From Paenibacillus tyrphae (lineage in GTDB: Bacteria > Bacillota > Bacilli > Paenibacillales > NBRC-103111), in assembly GCF_024158745.1 (NCBI RefSeq), contig NZ_JAMZAW010000004.1:62001-126000 (forward strand): a stretch of 64,000 nt of DNA, written 5' to 3'. The position numbers were made by a program, and so were the translations under genes. Under the pieces are notes generated by a model. That model searched no databases and was not told the origin of the DNA. It saw only the letters and a list, made by a program, of their open reading frames with translations. Every line of letters begins with the position of its first letter. Position 1 is the stretch's first letter. Positions 35,752 through 44,446 of the stretch are shown in pieces.

Positions 35752-36712
35752 CCTCCGTCAGCTTCAGGAATAAATCTTCCAGAGTCGGAAGCTTGATTTC
35801 GATGCCGTGGAGCGCTGCGCCCGCTTCCATGAGCTGCCTCGACAGCTCCGGAATCGCCTCCGGATTTTGTAGGGCAACCAGCCGTGGTACACCTGCTTCC
35901 GTCCCGGCCTCATCAGCAAACGAGACCGACTGCACCTCGTGATGCGATTGCAACACCTTTAGCGCAGTCTCCGCCGGGAGCACGCTCCAGACAACCATAC
36001 TGACGGACTCGTCTATAAGCGACGACACCTCGCCGACCGTAATGACTTCGCCGTGACTTATAATGGCGACGCGATCGCACATTTGCTGAATTTCGCTGAG
36101 CAGATGGCTGGAAATGAACAAGCTGAGCCCGGTCTCGGCCAACTGGCGTATAAATTCCCGCAGCTCCTTGATCCCTTGCGGATCGAGGCCGTTGGTCGGC
36201 TCGTCCAAAATAAGCAGCTTCGGATCGTTCAGAAGCGCCTGTGCAATACCGAGACGCTGCCGCATGCCCAGCGAGTACGTTTTTACTTTATCGTGGATGC
36301 GCGCGTCCATGCCGACGATCTCGACCACTTCGCGGATTCGTTTCTCGCCCACGCCCGGCAGCATCCGGGCAAAATGCTCCAGGTTTTCCCAGCCGCTGAG
36401 ATACGAATACAGCTCCGGATTTTCCACGATACAGCCGACGTACTGCAGCGCTTCATTATGCTCTTTGTGCACGTCGTAGCCGCAGATGCGGATCGAACCT
36501 TCCGTCGGCTTGATTAAGTCCACCAGCATGCGGATCGTCGTCGTTTTTCCCGAGCCGTTCGGCCCGAGAAAGCCGAAAATCTCCCCTGCGCGCACATCGA
36601 ACGAAATGCCTTTGATGATCAGCCGTTTGCCGATCGTCTTTTTTACGTTATCGACCGCCAGAACAATGTCCGCGTCTCTCCCCTTCCGATGCTGCTCTCC
36701 GGCCTGAGCCAT
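35735..36712 (-). CDS. ABC transporter ATP-binding protein
   Basis: A 325-residue cytoplasmic ATPase. Walker A is GFLGPNGSGKTTTIRML, the signature is YSLGMRQRLGIAQALL, and Walker B is LLILDEPTNGLDP. A C-terminal domain of about 90 residues is typical of the CcmA/YtrB type. It is 18 bp downstream of the SGNH hydrolase gene and overlaps the permease gene. Together these three make a small operon, perhaps exporting or processing an acylated molecule. Confidence 0.93.
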   Translation of the reverse strand: MAQAGEQHRKGRDADIVLAVDNVKKTIGKRLIIKGISFDVRAGEIFGFLGPNGSGKTTTIRMLVDLIKPTEGSIRICGYDVHKEHNEALQYVGCIVENPELYSYLSGWENLEHFARMLPGVGEKRIREVVEIVGMDARIHDKVKTYSLGMRQRLGIAQALLNDPKLLILDEPTNGLDPQGIKELREFIRQLAETGLSLFISSHLLSEIQQMCDRVAIISHGEVITVGEVSSLIDESVSMVVWSVLPAETALKVLQSHHEVQSVSFADEAGTEAGVPRLVALQNPEAIPELSRQLMEAGAALHGIEIKLPTLEDLFLKLTEGERIG

Positions 36713-36730
36713 GCGCTTCCGTCCTCCCCG

Positions 36731-37675
36731 CTATTTCAAAATATCGACGATCCGATCCGCGATCCGGTCGTAGCCGTCCTGGTTCGGATGAAAGTGATCC
36801 GTATATAAATACTTGCTCAAATTCAGCTCGAACAAATCGTACGTCGGCACCAGCGTGATGTTCGGGTACCGGTTCGCCAAATCGAACGCAGCCGCGTTCC
36901 ACTGCCGGATAACCGGGGCTCCTTCGCGTTGAGGGTCCAGATCGAGGAACGGATGGTACAAGCCGACGTAAAAAATTCGCGCCTGCGGATTCGCCTTGCT
37001 GACCCGGTCGAAAATTTGCTCCAGACGCTTCAATGCGTCCGGGATACGCTCGGCTGCCGCTTTCGGATTGAAGCCCGCTCCGGCTTCCTGATCCGGCGAG
37101 CCCAGGGTGCTTTTCGGCGCTTCGGCGCCTTGGATGCTTTGGGACGTCTGCGACTTCGAAGAGTCCGCGCCCGATGTGCCGCTTGTCCCGTTCGTGCCGT
37201 CGCCCGAACTAAAGATGCCCGCGCCGCCCTGGAACAAATCGTTGCCCCCGATCGTCAGCAGCACCAGATCCGCTTCGGCGAGCGACTTGGCGATGTCGGC
37301 TTTCTTGTCCCAATCCTTGAGCACATCGGCCGTCCGATAGCCCGGAATCGCAAAATTATTGTAGACGAACACCGGCTTGCCCAGCTGCTTCTCCAGCTTG
37401 TCCCTCACGCCGCCGACATATCCTTTGCCCGACAAATCGCCGGTGCCTGCGCTTAGCGAATCTCCCAGCGCCACAATGCGGATCTGATCCTTCGCTTCCC
37501 AGTTGTCCGTCTTCGGTTTCGCAGCGGGCTGCTGCGGGGCTTCTGCTGCGTCGCGCGCAGCGGGCTTCGGAAAAATAATCTGATTGATGCCATAGGCGAA
37601 TCCGACAGCACACAGTACCGTCGATAACAGCGCGGCAAAGCCGACGGTCCGCCACAACCATCGCGTGGATCTCAT
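36731..37675 (-). CDS. SGNH/GDSL hydrolase, membrane-anchored
   Basis: A 314-residue esterase- or lipase-like protein outside the membrane. An N-terminal hydrophobic segment (about 8-30) anchors or exports it. SGNH blocks are intact: ALGDSLSAGTGD with the nucleophile Ser, LLTIGGNDLF, and DHFHPN with Asp and His. A Gly/Ser/Thr-rich insertion of about 45 residues after GGND is absent from typical relatives. ATG at 37675 follows GGGGGAG. It is the first gene before an ABC ATPase and permease. Confidence 0.88.
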   Translation of the reverse strand: MRSTRWLWRTVGFAALLSTVLCAVGFAYGINQIIFPKPAARDAAEAPQQPAAKPKTDNWEAKDQIRIVALGDSLSAGTGDLSGKGYVGGVRDKLEKQLGKPVFVYNNFAIPGYRTADVLKDWDKKADIAKSLAEADLVLLTIGGNDLFQGGAGIFSSGDGTNGTSGTSGADSSKSQTSQSIQGAEAPKSTLGSPDQEAGAGFNPKAAAERIPDALKRLEQIFDRVSKANPQARIFYVGLYHPFLDLDPQREGAPVIRQWNAAAFDLANRYPNITLVPTYDLFELNLSKYLYTDHFHPNQDGYDRIADRIVDILK

Positions 37676-37749
37676 GCGTTCTCCCCCAGTTTTCGGCAGC
37701 TTTACCTGCAAGGACTGATCAATTCAGTAACTCAGTAACTATACATTTT

Positions 37750-37778
37750 AGAGTAGCGGTTTGCCGCGCGATTTGCAA
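37750..37778 (-). promoter_or_regulatory. Putative promoter of the SGNH-ABC operon
   Basis: On the minus strand TTGCAA (37773-37778) and TACTCT (37750-37755) are 17 bp apart. Downstream in the leader is a direct repeat AGTTACTG (twice, 37723-37739), a possible regulator site. Confidence 0.4.
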
Positions 37779-37858
37779 ACTTTGGGGAGGAGAGGGGATT
37801 TTTTAAGAGGGTGAATCAGAGGCAGGCGACATGCGAAGAAAAGCGTTAAATTGTGAGT

Positions 37859-39274
37859 TCAGACGCTCAAATATTTAAGCGGATTTTGCTGTTGGCCGTT
37901 CTTGATGATCTCGAAATGCAGATGGACGCCGGTCGAGTTTCCCGTACTGCCCATCACGCCGATTTTATCGCCTTTCTTGACGCCGTCCCCTTCGCGGACT
38001 ACGACTTTGCTAAGATGCCCGTACAGCGTCTCGTATCCGTTCTGGTGATCGATGACAATGCAGTTGCCGTAGCCCGATTTCCAGCCGGCAAACGTCACCT
38101 TACCGTGATCGGCGGCCATAATCGCCTTTTGCTCCGAGACGAAATCCGTACCGTTGTGACTTTTCCCCCAACGCCATCCGAATTCGCTCGTTACTTTGGG
38201 CTGCAGCACCGGCAGGGCGAATTTGCCCGTACCTACGCCGGGAATCACCTTCGTCCCTTGCTTCACAACCGTCCGTACCGGCAATTCGAGTATCGCTTCG
38301 TCGACCACCGACTCGCTTGCAGGCTCGCCGTTCACGCGGACGGCTTCGTAGGTCACCTGCTTCCAGCCGGGCTTGCCATTAGCCACGATCTGAATGACGC
38401 CGGCCTGCAGCTCGCTGTCTTTTTCGTAGACGATGCCGCTCGCGATTCGGACCTGCTCGGTACGCGTCTCGACCGTTTTGACCGACAAAAGCGGCTGATT
38501 GACCGAAAGTTTAATTATTTGTCCGACCCGGATCAAATCCTTCTTAATCTCCGGATTGTTCGCCCGGATCACATCGGCAGCGACTTGAAACCGCTGTGCG
38601 ATCAACGAGATGCAGTCCCCTTTCTGGACCGTATACGTGAGAGGCTGGGCGGCGCCGCTTAAAATCCGGTTCAGCACGGCTTCGGACAGCTCGACTCTGC
38701 CCGGGGCGACGGCCATTTCGAGCAGTTGCACGTCCTGGGTAAACTCGGCGGTCACTTTCACCTTCGGCCGGTTTCCGTCGCCTGCTTCCGACAAGATTCC
38801 AACCTCCTTCTCTTTGGACGCGTTCAAGAAAGGCGCCTTCACCTCATCCAGGAGGGCAGCGGCAGTAAATACGTCCCTCACAATGCCGACCGGCGTGCCG
38901 TCAATCCGAATCTCCGTGGCCAAAAAAGCAAAAACAAGCTTATCGTTCAGCGCGGCGATCACCGCATCATTGTCGTAGGCGCCTTGGAACGTTTTGTTTC
39001 CTTCGAACCGAAGCTGCTCCAGATTGGACGTGACGCGCGCATGGTCGTATTGCCGCCCTACTTCTTCATACCGGGCCGCCTTCCACTGCTTGACGATTTC
39101 CGGGTCACTGACCGTCCCTACATGCTGATCGTCCAAAAACACGTCAAACCGATAGACCGGCTGCGCCTTTGCAAACCAGCGGCCCGAGATCAAGACGGCG
39201 ACGATGACCGCAAAGGCCGTTCCCCATTGCAACAGCTCCAGCAGCAAGCCGGGTGTGACGATGCGCTTTTTCAA
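37859..39274 (-). CDS. LysM-G5-M23 cell-wall peptidase
   Basis: About 471 residues. An N-terminal membrane segment (about 13-30) is followed by a LysM domain (YTVQKGDCISLIAQRF, about 215-260), a G5 domain (to about 345) and a C-terminal M23 (LytM) domain. The Zn site is complete: SHNGTDF (His, Asp) and GVHLHFEI (HxH). It is probably an active peptidoglycan endopeptidase tethered to the membrane and wall. A TTG start at 39274 is preferred because AAGGGAGGGAAGGG precedes it; the 34-codon upstream frame has no ribosome site. Confidence 0.9.
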   Translation of the reverse strand: MKKRIVTPGLLLELLQWGTAFAVIVAVLISGRWFAKAQPVYRFDVFLDDQHVGTVSDPEIVKQWKAARYEEVGRQYDHARVTSNLEQLRFEGNKTFQGAYDNDAVIAALNDKLVFAFLATEIRIDGTPVGIVRDVFTAAALLDEVKAPFLNASKEKEVGILSEAGDGNRPKVKVTAEFTQDVQLLEMAVAPGRVELSEAVLNRILSGAAQPLTYTVQKGDCISLIAQRFQVAADVIRANNPEIKKDLIRVGQIIKLSVNQPLLSVKTVETRTEQVRIASGIVYEKDSELQAGVIQIVANGKPGWKQVTYEAVRVNGEPASESVVDEAILELPVRTVVKQGTKVIPGVGTGKFALPVLQPKVTSEFGWRWGKSHNGTDFVSEQKAIMAADHGKVTFAGWKSGYGNCIVIDHQNGYETLYGHLSKVVVREGDGVKKGDKIGVMGSTGNSTGVHLHFEIIKNGQQQNPLKYLSV

Positions 39275-39365
39275 CGCCCTTCCCTCCCTTAACGGATCGA
39301 TTCGATGTTCGGACCAGCGAACAAGTTCACTTCCCCATGTATATGTCAGAGGTGCGCCGAGTAGA

Positions 39366-39416
39366 CAAAAAAACAAAAAACCCCCGACGTTTCTGCTTGC
39401 GCAAAAACGACGAGGG
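39366..39416 (-). terminator. Terminator of the sugar-isomerase-like gene
   Basis: On the minus strand CCCTCGTCGTTT pairs with AAACGTCGGGGG (one T-T mismatch), followed by TTTTTTGTTTTTTT. Confidence 0.8.
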
Positions 39417-39438
39417 CAGGCATAACACGACGATCCGC

Positions 39439-40206
39439 TTACTTGGACGCCAGTTGATCGGCCATGCGATGAAGGTTGGTTAAGCTGATTTGCAGACTAT
39501 CCAGCGGGTTACCCGGACAAACGTCCTGCTCCACCGCGTACCATTCGATGCCGTTTGCTTCGCCCCACTGCAGAATCGGGATGAAGTCGATAACGCCCGT
39601 ACCCACTTCGGCAAACGTCTGACGCTCGTCATTCGACATGTCCTTGAGGTGAATGATCGGCATGCGGCCGGCATATGGGCGGATAAAAGGCACCGGATCG
39701 AGGCCGCCCTTTTTCACCCAGTACACGTCGACTTCAGCCAGCACGGCGTTGTCCTTGGACGGCTCCAGCAAATATTCGAGCGCGGATACCCCGTTCACGG
39801 TCGTCTCGAACTCGAACGCATGGTTGTGGTAGCTGAGCCGGAAGCCGAGCGGAGTGAGCTTCCCTGCCACTTCGTTCAGCTTGCCGCGTACCGCCCGGTA
39901 CCCTTCTTCGCCTCGTAGGTCAGCAACGATGAACGGGCAGATCAGGTCTCGCGTACCGAACAGCTTGGCCTGCTCGACAATCGTTTCAAGTTCGTTTTGC
40001 AGCGCTTCATAGCTAACGTGCATTCCTGCGGTGCCAAGCCCCGTCTCCTTGAGGACGGCTGCGATTTCTTCGGCGGTATAGCCACGCAAACCGGAAATTT
40101 GTACACCGCTCCAGCCCATCCGTTTCAGCTCCCGTAGCACGCCCGAAAAATCTTTCTCCAGCTCGTCACGCAGAGTATACAATTGTGCCGCAAACTTGTT
40201 CTTCAC
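39439..40206 (-). CDS. Sugar phosphate isomerase/epimerase (TIM barrel)
   Basis: A 255-residue xylose-isomerase-like TIM-barrel protein of the IolE/IolH group. Metal-site residues are visible in LSYHNHAFEFE (Glu/His), AEVDVYWVKKGG (Asp), IIHLKDMS (His) and WYAVEQDVCPG (Glu). Members isomerise or dehydrate inositol- and sugar-derived compounds; the substrate here is unknown. It starts with GTG after AAAGGAG. It stands alone with its own promoter and a LacI-like operator. Confidence 0.87.
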   Translation of the reverse strand: MKNKFAAQLYTLRDELEKDFSGVLRELKRMGWSGVQISGLRGYTAEEIAAVLKETGLGTAGMHVSYEALQNELETIVEQAKLFGTRDLICPFIVADLRGEEGYRAVRGKLNEVAGKLTPLGFRLSYHNHAFEFETTVNGVSALEYLLEPSKDNAVLAEVDVYWVKKGGLDPVPFIRPYAGRMPIIHLKDMSNDERQTFAEVGTGVIDFIPILQWGEANGIEWYAVEQDVCPGNPLDSLQISLTNLHRMADQLASK

Positions 40207-40280
40207 AACGATGTCAGCTCCTTTGAATTATGAGAGCGCATAAAACAGACCAATGCCTGACAAATGCGCTTCCGGTGGGT

Positions 40281-40298
40281 ATTGTTCACGTTAACAAT
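40281..40298. promoter_or_regulatory. LacI/GalR-type operator at the isomerase promoter
   Basis: ATTGTTCACGTTAACAAT is an 18-bp near-perfect palindrome (one mismatched pair) centred on ACGT, the central CG step typical of LacI-family operators. It touches the -10 box and covers the transcription start, so binding should repress. It is unlike the palindromes at 7.6 kb, implying another regulator. Confidence 0.6.
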
Positions 40299-40326
40299 CA
40301 TACCACACCGGCCAGCAATCTGTTAA
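40297..40326 (-). promoter_or_regulatory. Promoter of the isomerase-like gene
   Basis: On the minus strand TTAACA (40321-40326) and TATGAT (40297-40302) are 18 bp apart. The -35 overlaps the stop codon of the upstream ABC exporter gene. Confidence 0.6.
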
Positions 40327-42173
40327 CCCGTTTCTTTCAAAAAGCGGTACTGCGCTTGGATCAGTCCGTGGTAAATACCTTGGTGATGCATCAATTCCTC
40401 GTGATTGCCCTGCTCCATAATTTGTCCGTGATCCAAGACGAGAATATGATCGGCATGACGAATCGTCGACAACCGGTGAGCGATGATGAAGGACGTGCGC
40501 CCGGCCATCAGCGTCTTGAGCGCTTCTTGAATTTTCAGCTCCGTCTCCGTATCGATGCTGGCCGTCGCCTCATCCAGAATGAGGATGCGCGGGTCCGCCA
40601 GGAGCGCCCGGGCAAACGAAAGCAGCTGGCGCTGCCCCATCGACAGCACGTTTCCTCTCTCCTGCACCTCGGTATCGTAGCCGTTCGGCAAATTCACGAT
40701 AAACTCGTGAGCGCGGACAGCCTTGGCCGCCGCCTCCACTTCCTCGTCGGTCGCATCGAGCCGCCCGAACCGGATGTTGTCGCGAATCGTCCCGGAAAAA
40801 ATGAACGTATCCTGAAGCACGATCCCGATCTGCGAACGCAAGCTTTGAATCGTCACGTCGCGGATATCGTGACCGTCGATGACAATGCTGCCGCCCGTTA
40901 CATCGTAAAAGCGGCAAAGCAGGTTGATGATCGTGCTTTTGCCTGAACCGGTATGACCGACAAGCGCGATCGATTGGCCCGCCTTCACGTTCAGATCGAT
41001 CCGCTGCAGCGCGTGCCGTCCTGGCTCGTATTCGAACTCCACCTGCTTGAAGTCAATGTCTCCGCGAATCGTCGGCAGCGGCCGGGCCGACGGCTTCTCC
41101 GCCACGTTAGGCTGCTCGTCGATATATTCGAAGATCCGCTCCGACGAAGCCATCGCTATAAGCATCTGCGAATACATTTGGCCGAGCCGGTTGATCGGCT
41201 CCCAGAAGCTGCCGATGTACGAGGCAAAAGCTACGAACAAGCCGACAGTCATTTCCCCGCTTTGAATGAAATAGGCCCCAAGCAGGAACAAAATAAAGTA
41301 GCCGACCGCACCGGTGACTTCAATGATCGGGTTAAACGACTGGTTCAGGGTCGAAGCGCGGTTCCACGATTTATGGTTATCCTGGTTCATTTGTTCGAAA
41401 TAAGCGATGTTCTGCTTTTCCTGCGTGAACGCCTGCGTCACCTTGATGCCTTGGATGCATTCGTTCAGATGAGCGTTTATGCGCGACGTCTTCGTCTGGA
41501 CGACCTGCCAGGCGCGGCGAATTTTTACGCGCACCCGTGTCGAAATCAGGAACATGATCGGAACCGTGACAATAATCGCTGCGCCCAGCTTAACATTGTA
41601 AAATAATAGGATGAAGATGATGCCGATCAGCTGCACACAGTCGATCATCAAGTTGACCGCGCCGTTCGTCAGCAAGTCTTGAAGCGAATTCACATAGTTC
41701 GTCACGCGAACGAGAATCGAGCCGGCCGGACGTTTGTCGAAAAAGCGGAATGACAGCCGCTGAATATGGCTGAACAAATCGTGGCGCAAATCGTAGATGA
41801 TCCGCTGGCCGATCTCGTTCGTATACCGGATCCGGTAGTTGTTCGCGAGCCATTGAATGATATACAGCACGAACATGGTGCCTACGCAGAGCGCGAGCAG
41901 CTTGCCGTCCTTCTGCTTCAGCGCGTTGTCGATCGCAAAGGCGATCAGAAGCGGATTCAGCAGCTTCGTCAGAGCGCCGACGGCCATCATAATCAGGATG
42001 ACGGGCGCCATCTGCTTCGTATACGGCTTCATATATTTACCGACGCGCTTGACCTGAATCCAGTCGAATCCTTTGTCAAGCTCCTCGTCGTCTTGATAGA
42101 CGAACCGGGATTTCAGCAGTTCCTCGCCTTCGGGCTTCGAACCGCCGGATGTATTGTTCCGTTGTCCGCTCAA
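40323..42173 (-). CDS. Heterodimeric ABC exporter subunit (YheH/BmrD-like)
   Basis: A 616-residue half-transporter: six helices (about 55-330), then an ATPase domain. Walker A is ALVGHTGSGKSTIINL, and Walker B keeps the catalytic Glu (ILILDEATASID). The signature is LSMGQ instead of LSGGQ. Its partner, encoded just upstream with a 4-bp overlap, has the opposite pattern. The pair fits the asymmetric multidrug exporters such as BmrC/BmrD of B. subtilis, with one active and one degenerate ATP site. The transported compound is not known. Confidence 0.92.
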   Translation of the reverse strand: MSGQRNNTSGGSKPEGEELLKSRFVYQDDEELDKGFDWIQVKRVGKYMKPYTKQMAPVILIMMAVGALTKLLNPLLIAFAIDNALKQKDGKLLALCVGTMFVLYIIQWLANNYRIRYTNEIGQRIIYDLRHDLFSHIQRLSFRFFDKRPAGSILVRVTNYVNSLQDLLTNGAVNLMIDCVQLIGIIFILLFYNVKLGAAIIVTVPIMFLISTRVRVKIRRAWQVVQTKTSRINAHLNECIQGIKVTQAFTQEKQNIAYFEQMNQDNHKSWNRASTLNQSFNPIIEVTGAVGYFILFLLGAYFIQSGEMTVGLFVAFASYIGSFWEPINRLGQMYSQMLIAMASSERIFEYIDEQPNVAEKPSARPLPTIRGDIDFKQVEFEYEPGRHALQRIDLNVKAGQSIALVGHTGSGKSTIINLLCRFYDVTGGSIVIDGHDIRDVTIQSLRSQIGIVLQDTFIFSGTIRDNIRFGRLDATDEEVEAAAKAVRAHEFIVNLPNGYDTEVQERGNVLSMGQRQLLSFARALLADPRILILDEATASIDTETELKIQEALKTLMAGRTSFIIAHRLSTIRHADHILVLDHGQIMEQGNHEELMHHQGIYHGLIQAQYRFLKETG

Positions 42174-44032
42174 TGTGCAAACCTCCTTACGTTGGCTTGA
42201 GAGGCAGCAGCCACTTCCGCCGTCGAGTCGTTGTGTTTAGCCTGTTCTTCGGTACCGGCAGAACCTTCCCTTTCATAGACCGGCCCTGCATCGATATCCT
42301 CCGGCTGATCGGCAAATTGAATTTTGTACGTTTCGAGGTACGGCCCCTCCTGCTTCATGAGCTCGGCGTGGGTGCCCCGCTGCACGATCCGGCCCTCATC
42401 CAGCACCAAAATTTCATCCGCATGCTTCAGCGAAGAGATCCGGTGCGCGATAATAAACGTCGTGCGGCCTTTCATCACCTCTTCGAACCCTCGTTGAATT
42501 TCGTGCTCGGTTTCCATATCTACGGCGCTCGTGGCATCGTCGAGAATTAAAATTTTCGGATTTTTTAGCAGCGCCCGCGCAATCGCAATCCGCTGCTTTT
42601 GCCCGCCGGATAGGCCCAGACCACGTTCGCCTACGATCGTATCGTAGCCCATCGGCAGCTCCATGATGAAATCGTGCGCTTTGGCCAGCTTCGCCGCCTG
42701 AATGACCTCTTCCATACTCACGTCGTTGACACCGTAAGCGATATTGCCTTTGATGCTGGAAGAAAACAGAAACGTCTCCTGAAAAACGATCGCCATTTGA
42801 CTGCGCAAACTTTCCAGCGTAATGTCGCGAATGTCCGTTCCATCGAGCGTAATCCGACCTTCTTTCACATTGTAGGCCCGAAGCAGAAGCTGAATGACCG
42901 TTGATTTCCCGGAGCCTGTACCGCCTAGCAGGCCGATGACTGAGCCCGCAGGCGCATCCAAATTGAAATCGGTGAGCGCCGGATGCTTATCCGTATACGC
43001 GAAGGTTACGTTGTCGAAACGGACGTGGCCCTGTACCTTGTCAGGCTGCAAAACGAGCGCATTTTCTTTATTTTTCACGTGTTCGTATTGATGCAGCACT
43101 TCGAGCAGCCGTTCGCCGGCCGCTTTCGATTGCGTGAAGTTGTTGATATGAAAGCCAATGCCCCACATCGGGCCGATGATATACCAGATCAAGCTGAAGA
43201 AGGCGACAAGCTCCCCGAGCGAAATGCTTTCGTTCATCACCATCCAACCGCCGACGCCGAGCAAAATGACCACGCTCAGGTTAGCGAACAGCTCCATCAG
43301 AGGAAAATATTTGGCCCAAATGCCTGCGGTCAATACGTTGTTTTCCTTGTAGTTTCCGTTGCGTTCGGCAAATTTGTCAATTTCATGCGGTTCTCTTGCG
43401 AACGACTTGACCGTCCTTACCCCAGTGATATTTTCCTGCACGGAGGTCGTCATACTGCTCATCGATTGACGGATTGACCGGAACGCCGGATGAATTTTCC
43501 CCTCGAACCGGATCGCCGTGTAGACGAGAAACGGCATGCAAATCATGGTGAGGAGCGTAAGCTGCCAATTGATTGACACCATCATGATCACGCCGAAAGC
43601 AAACATCATGATCACGTTCAAAATCTGGACGAAGCCGAAACCGATAAAATCCCTTACGGCCTGCAGATCGGCCGTAAGGCGCGACATCAAATCTCCTGTG
43701 CGCGCTTTGTCGTAATACTGAAACGACAAGTACTGCAGCTTCCGGTAAAGGGCGGCCCGCAGGTTGAATGCGGTTTGGTTGCCGAGCCGCGCACTGGTCG
43801 CGCCGTGCAGAAACTGAAAGGTCGCCTTGACGATCATCACGCCGGCCACGAGAAGCGCCAAGTACGGAACGGCCGAGAACTGCCCTTTCGAAATCACTTC
43901 GTCGATCAAGTACCGAAGCAGATTCGGGTACACAAGTCCCAGCGCCGTTGCCGTCATTAAGCAAACGATCGAGGCGTACAGAAACCTTCGTTCCGACCAG
44001 TAAAACTCCTTCAGCTGCTTAAATACTTCCAT
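42170..44032 (-). CDS. Heterodimeric ABC exporter subunit (YheI/BmrC-like)
   Basis: A 620-residue half-transporter with six helices and an ATPase domain. Walker A is GLLGGTGSGKSTVIQL and the signature LSGGQ is canonical, but the catalytic Glu after Walker B is Asp (ILILDDATSAVD). That makes the site formed by this Walker pair and the partner's LSMGQ catalytically weak. ATG at 44032 has AAGGAGGAG upstream; a longer frame of 64 codons starts at TTG and runs through the leader hairpin. It is the first gene of the pair. Confidence 0.92.
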   Translation of the reverse strand: MEVFKQLKEFYWSERRFLYASIVCLMTATALGLVYPNLLRYLIDEVISKGQFSAVPYLALLVAGVMIVKATFQFLHGATSARLGNQTAFNLRAALYRKLQYLSFQYYDKARTGDLMSRLTADLQAVRDFIGFGFVQILNVIMMFAFGVIMMVSINWQLTLLTMICMPFLVYTAIRFEGKIHPAFRSIRQSMSSMTTSVQENITGVRTVKSFAREPHEIDKFAERNGNYKENNVLTAGIWAKYFPLMELFANLSVVILLGVGGWMVMNESISLGELVAFFSLIWYIIGPMWGIGFHINNFTQSKAAGERLLEVLHQYEHVKNKENALVLQPDKVQGHVRFDNVTFAYTDKHPALTDFNLDAPAGSVIGLLGGTGSGKSTVIQLLLRAYNVKEGRITLDGTDIRDITLESLRSQMAIVFQETFLFSSSIKGNIAYGVNDVSMEEVIQAAKLAKAHDFIMELPMGYDTIVGERGLGLSGGQKQRIAIARALLKNPKILILDDATSAVDMETEHEIQRGFEEVMKGRTTFIIAHRISSLKHADEILVLDEGRIVQRGTHAELMKQEGPYLETYKIQFADQPEDIDAGPVYEREGSAGTEEQAKHNDSTAEVAAASQANVRRFAH

Positions 44033-44346
44033 GGAGCTCCTCCTTCTCCGGGCTTTGCTGCGAGAGCGCTTCCTTTCTGCGCAAAGCCTCTGCCGACACA
44101 TTTTTTTCTCATGGAATACGGCTTTAGAGCCGCAAAAGCAAAAATGGCTTTCGAAGCGGAATGATGGCTCCGAAAGCGTTTCAGCTATGAGAAGAAGTGT
44201 AGCATCATACCCAAGGGGCGGCAAATACAGGTTGCTCCATAATCTTGGTTTTCCCAGAGTATTCCTTCAAATCGTCACAATATGGAAGCACAGTGCTACT
44301 ATTTCTCCCGAATAATACGAAATCGTTCAAATGAAAGCCCTTTCAC
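44033..44346 (-). promoter_or_regulatory. Long leader of the ABC exporter operon
   Basis: About 314 nt separate the dynamin gene's terminator from the exporter start. The leader contains an attenuator-like hairpin (44147-44177) and repeated GGCT/AAGCC segments that could form alternative pairings. Very short minus-strand ORFs are present, such as MEQPVFAAPWV whose TGA overlaps another ATG, but none has a good ribosome site. In B. subtilis bmrCD is controlled by a leader ORF, bmrB. A similar mechanism is possible here but not shown. Confidence 0.4.
44131..44177 (-). terminator. Attenuator-like hairpin upstream of the ABC exporter
   Basis: GCTTTCG and CGAAAGC (44147-44153, 44171-44177) form a 7-bp stem. 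On the minus strand it is followed by CATTTTTGCTTTTGC, a T-rich tail. Lying within the leader about 100 nt before the start codon, it could stop transcription conditionally. Confidence 0.4.
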
Positions 44347-44390
44347 AAAAACAAAAATCCGAGGTCGCCCGCCATCGGACAACCTCGGAT
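44346..44390 (-). terminator. Terminator of dynA
   Basis: On the minus strand ATCCGAGGT pairs perfectly with ACCTCGGAT, followed by TTTTGTTTTTG. Confidence 0.87.
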
Positions 44391-44446
44391 GTAACCGTTT
44401 AGCACTCAATAAAAATGTGGCTCATTCGTCTAAAAATATCGTCATT

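Noticed and set aside
37839-37887. 15-codon plus-strand ORF (MRRKALNCEF...) after the SGNH promoter
   Set aside because: It overlaps the 3' end of the M23 gene, and its only purine-rich upstream sequence is far from an optimal spacing.
39275-39376. 34-codon upstream extension of the M23 peptidase
   Set aside because: The TTG at 39274 has an excellent Shine-Dalgarno and leaves a normal N-terminal membrane anchor; the extension has neither.
44033-44224. In-frame N-terminal extension of the exporter subunit from a TTG at 44224
   Set aside because: No ribosome site, a basic Cys/Arg-rich translation through the leader hairpin, and a far better ATG with AAGGAGGAG at 44032.
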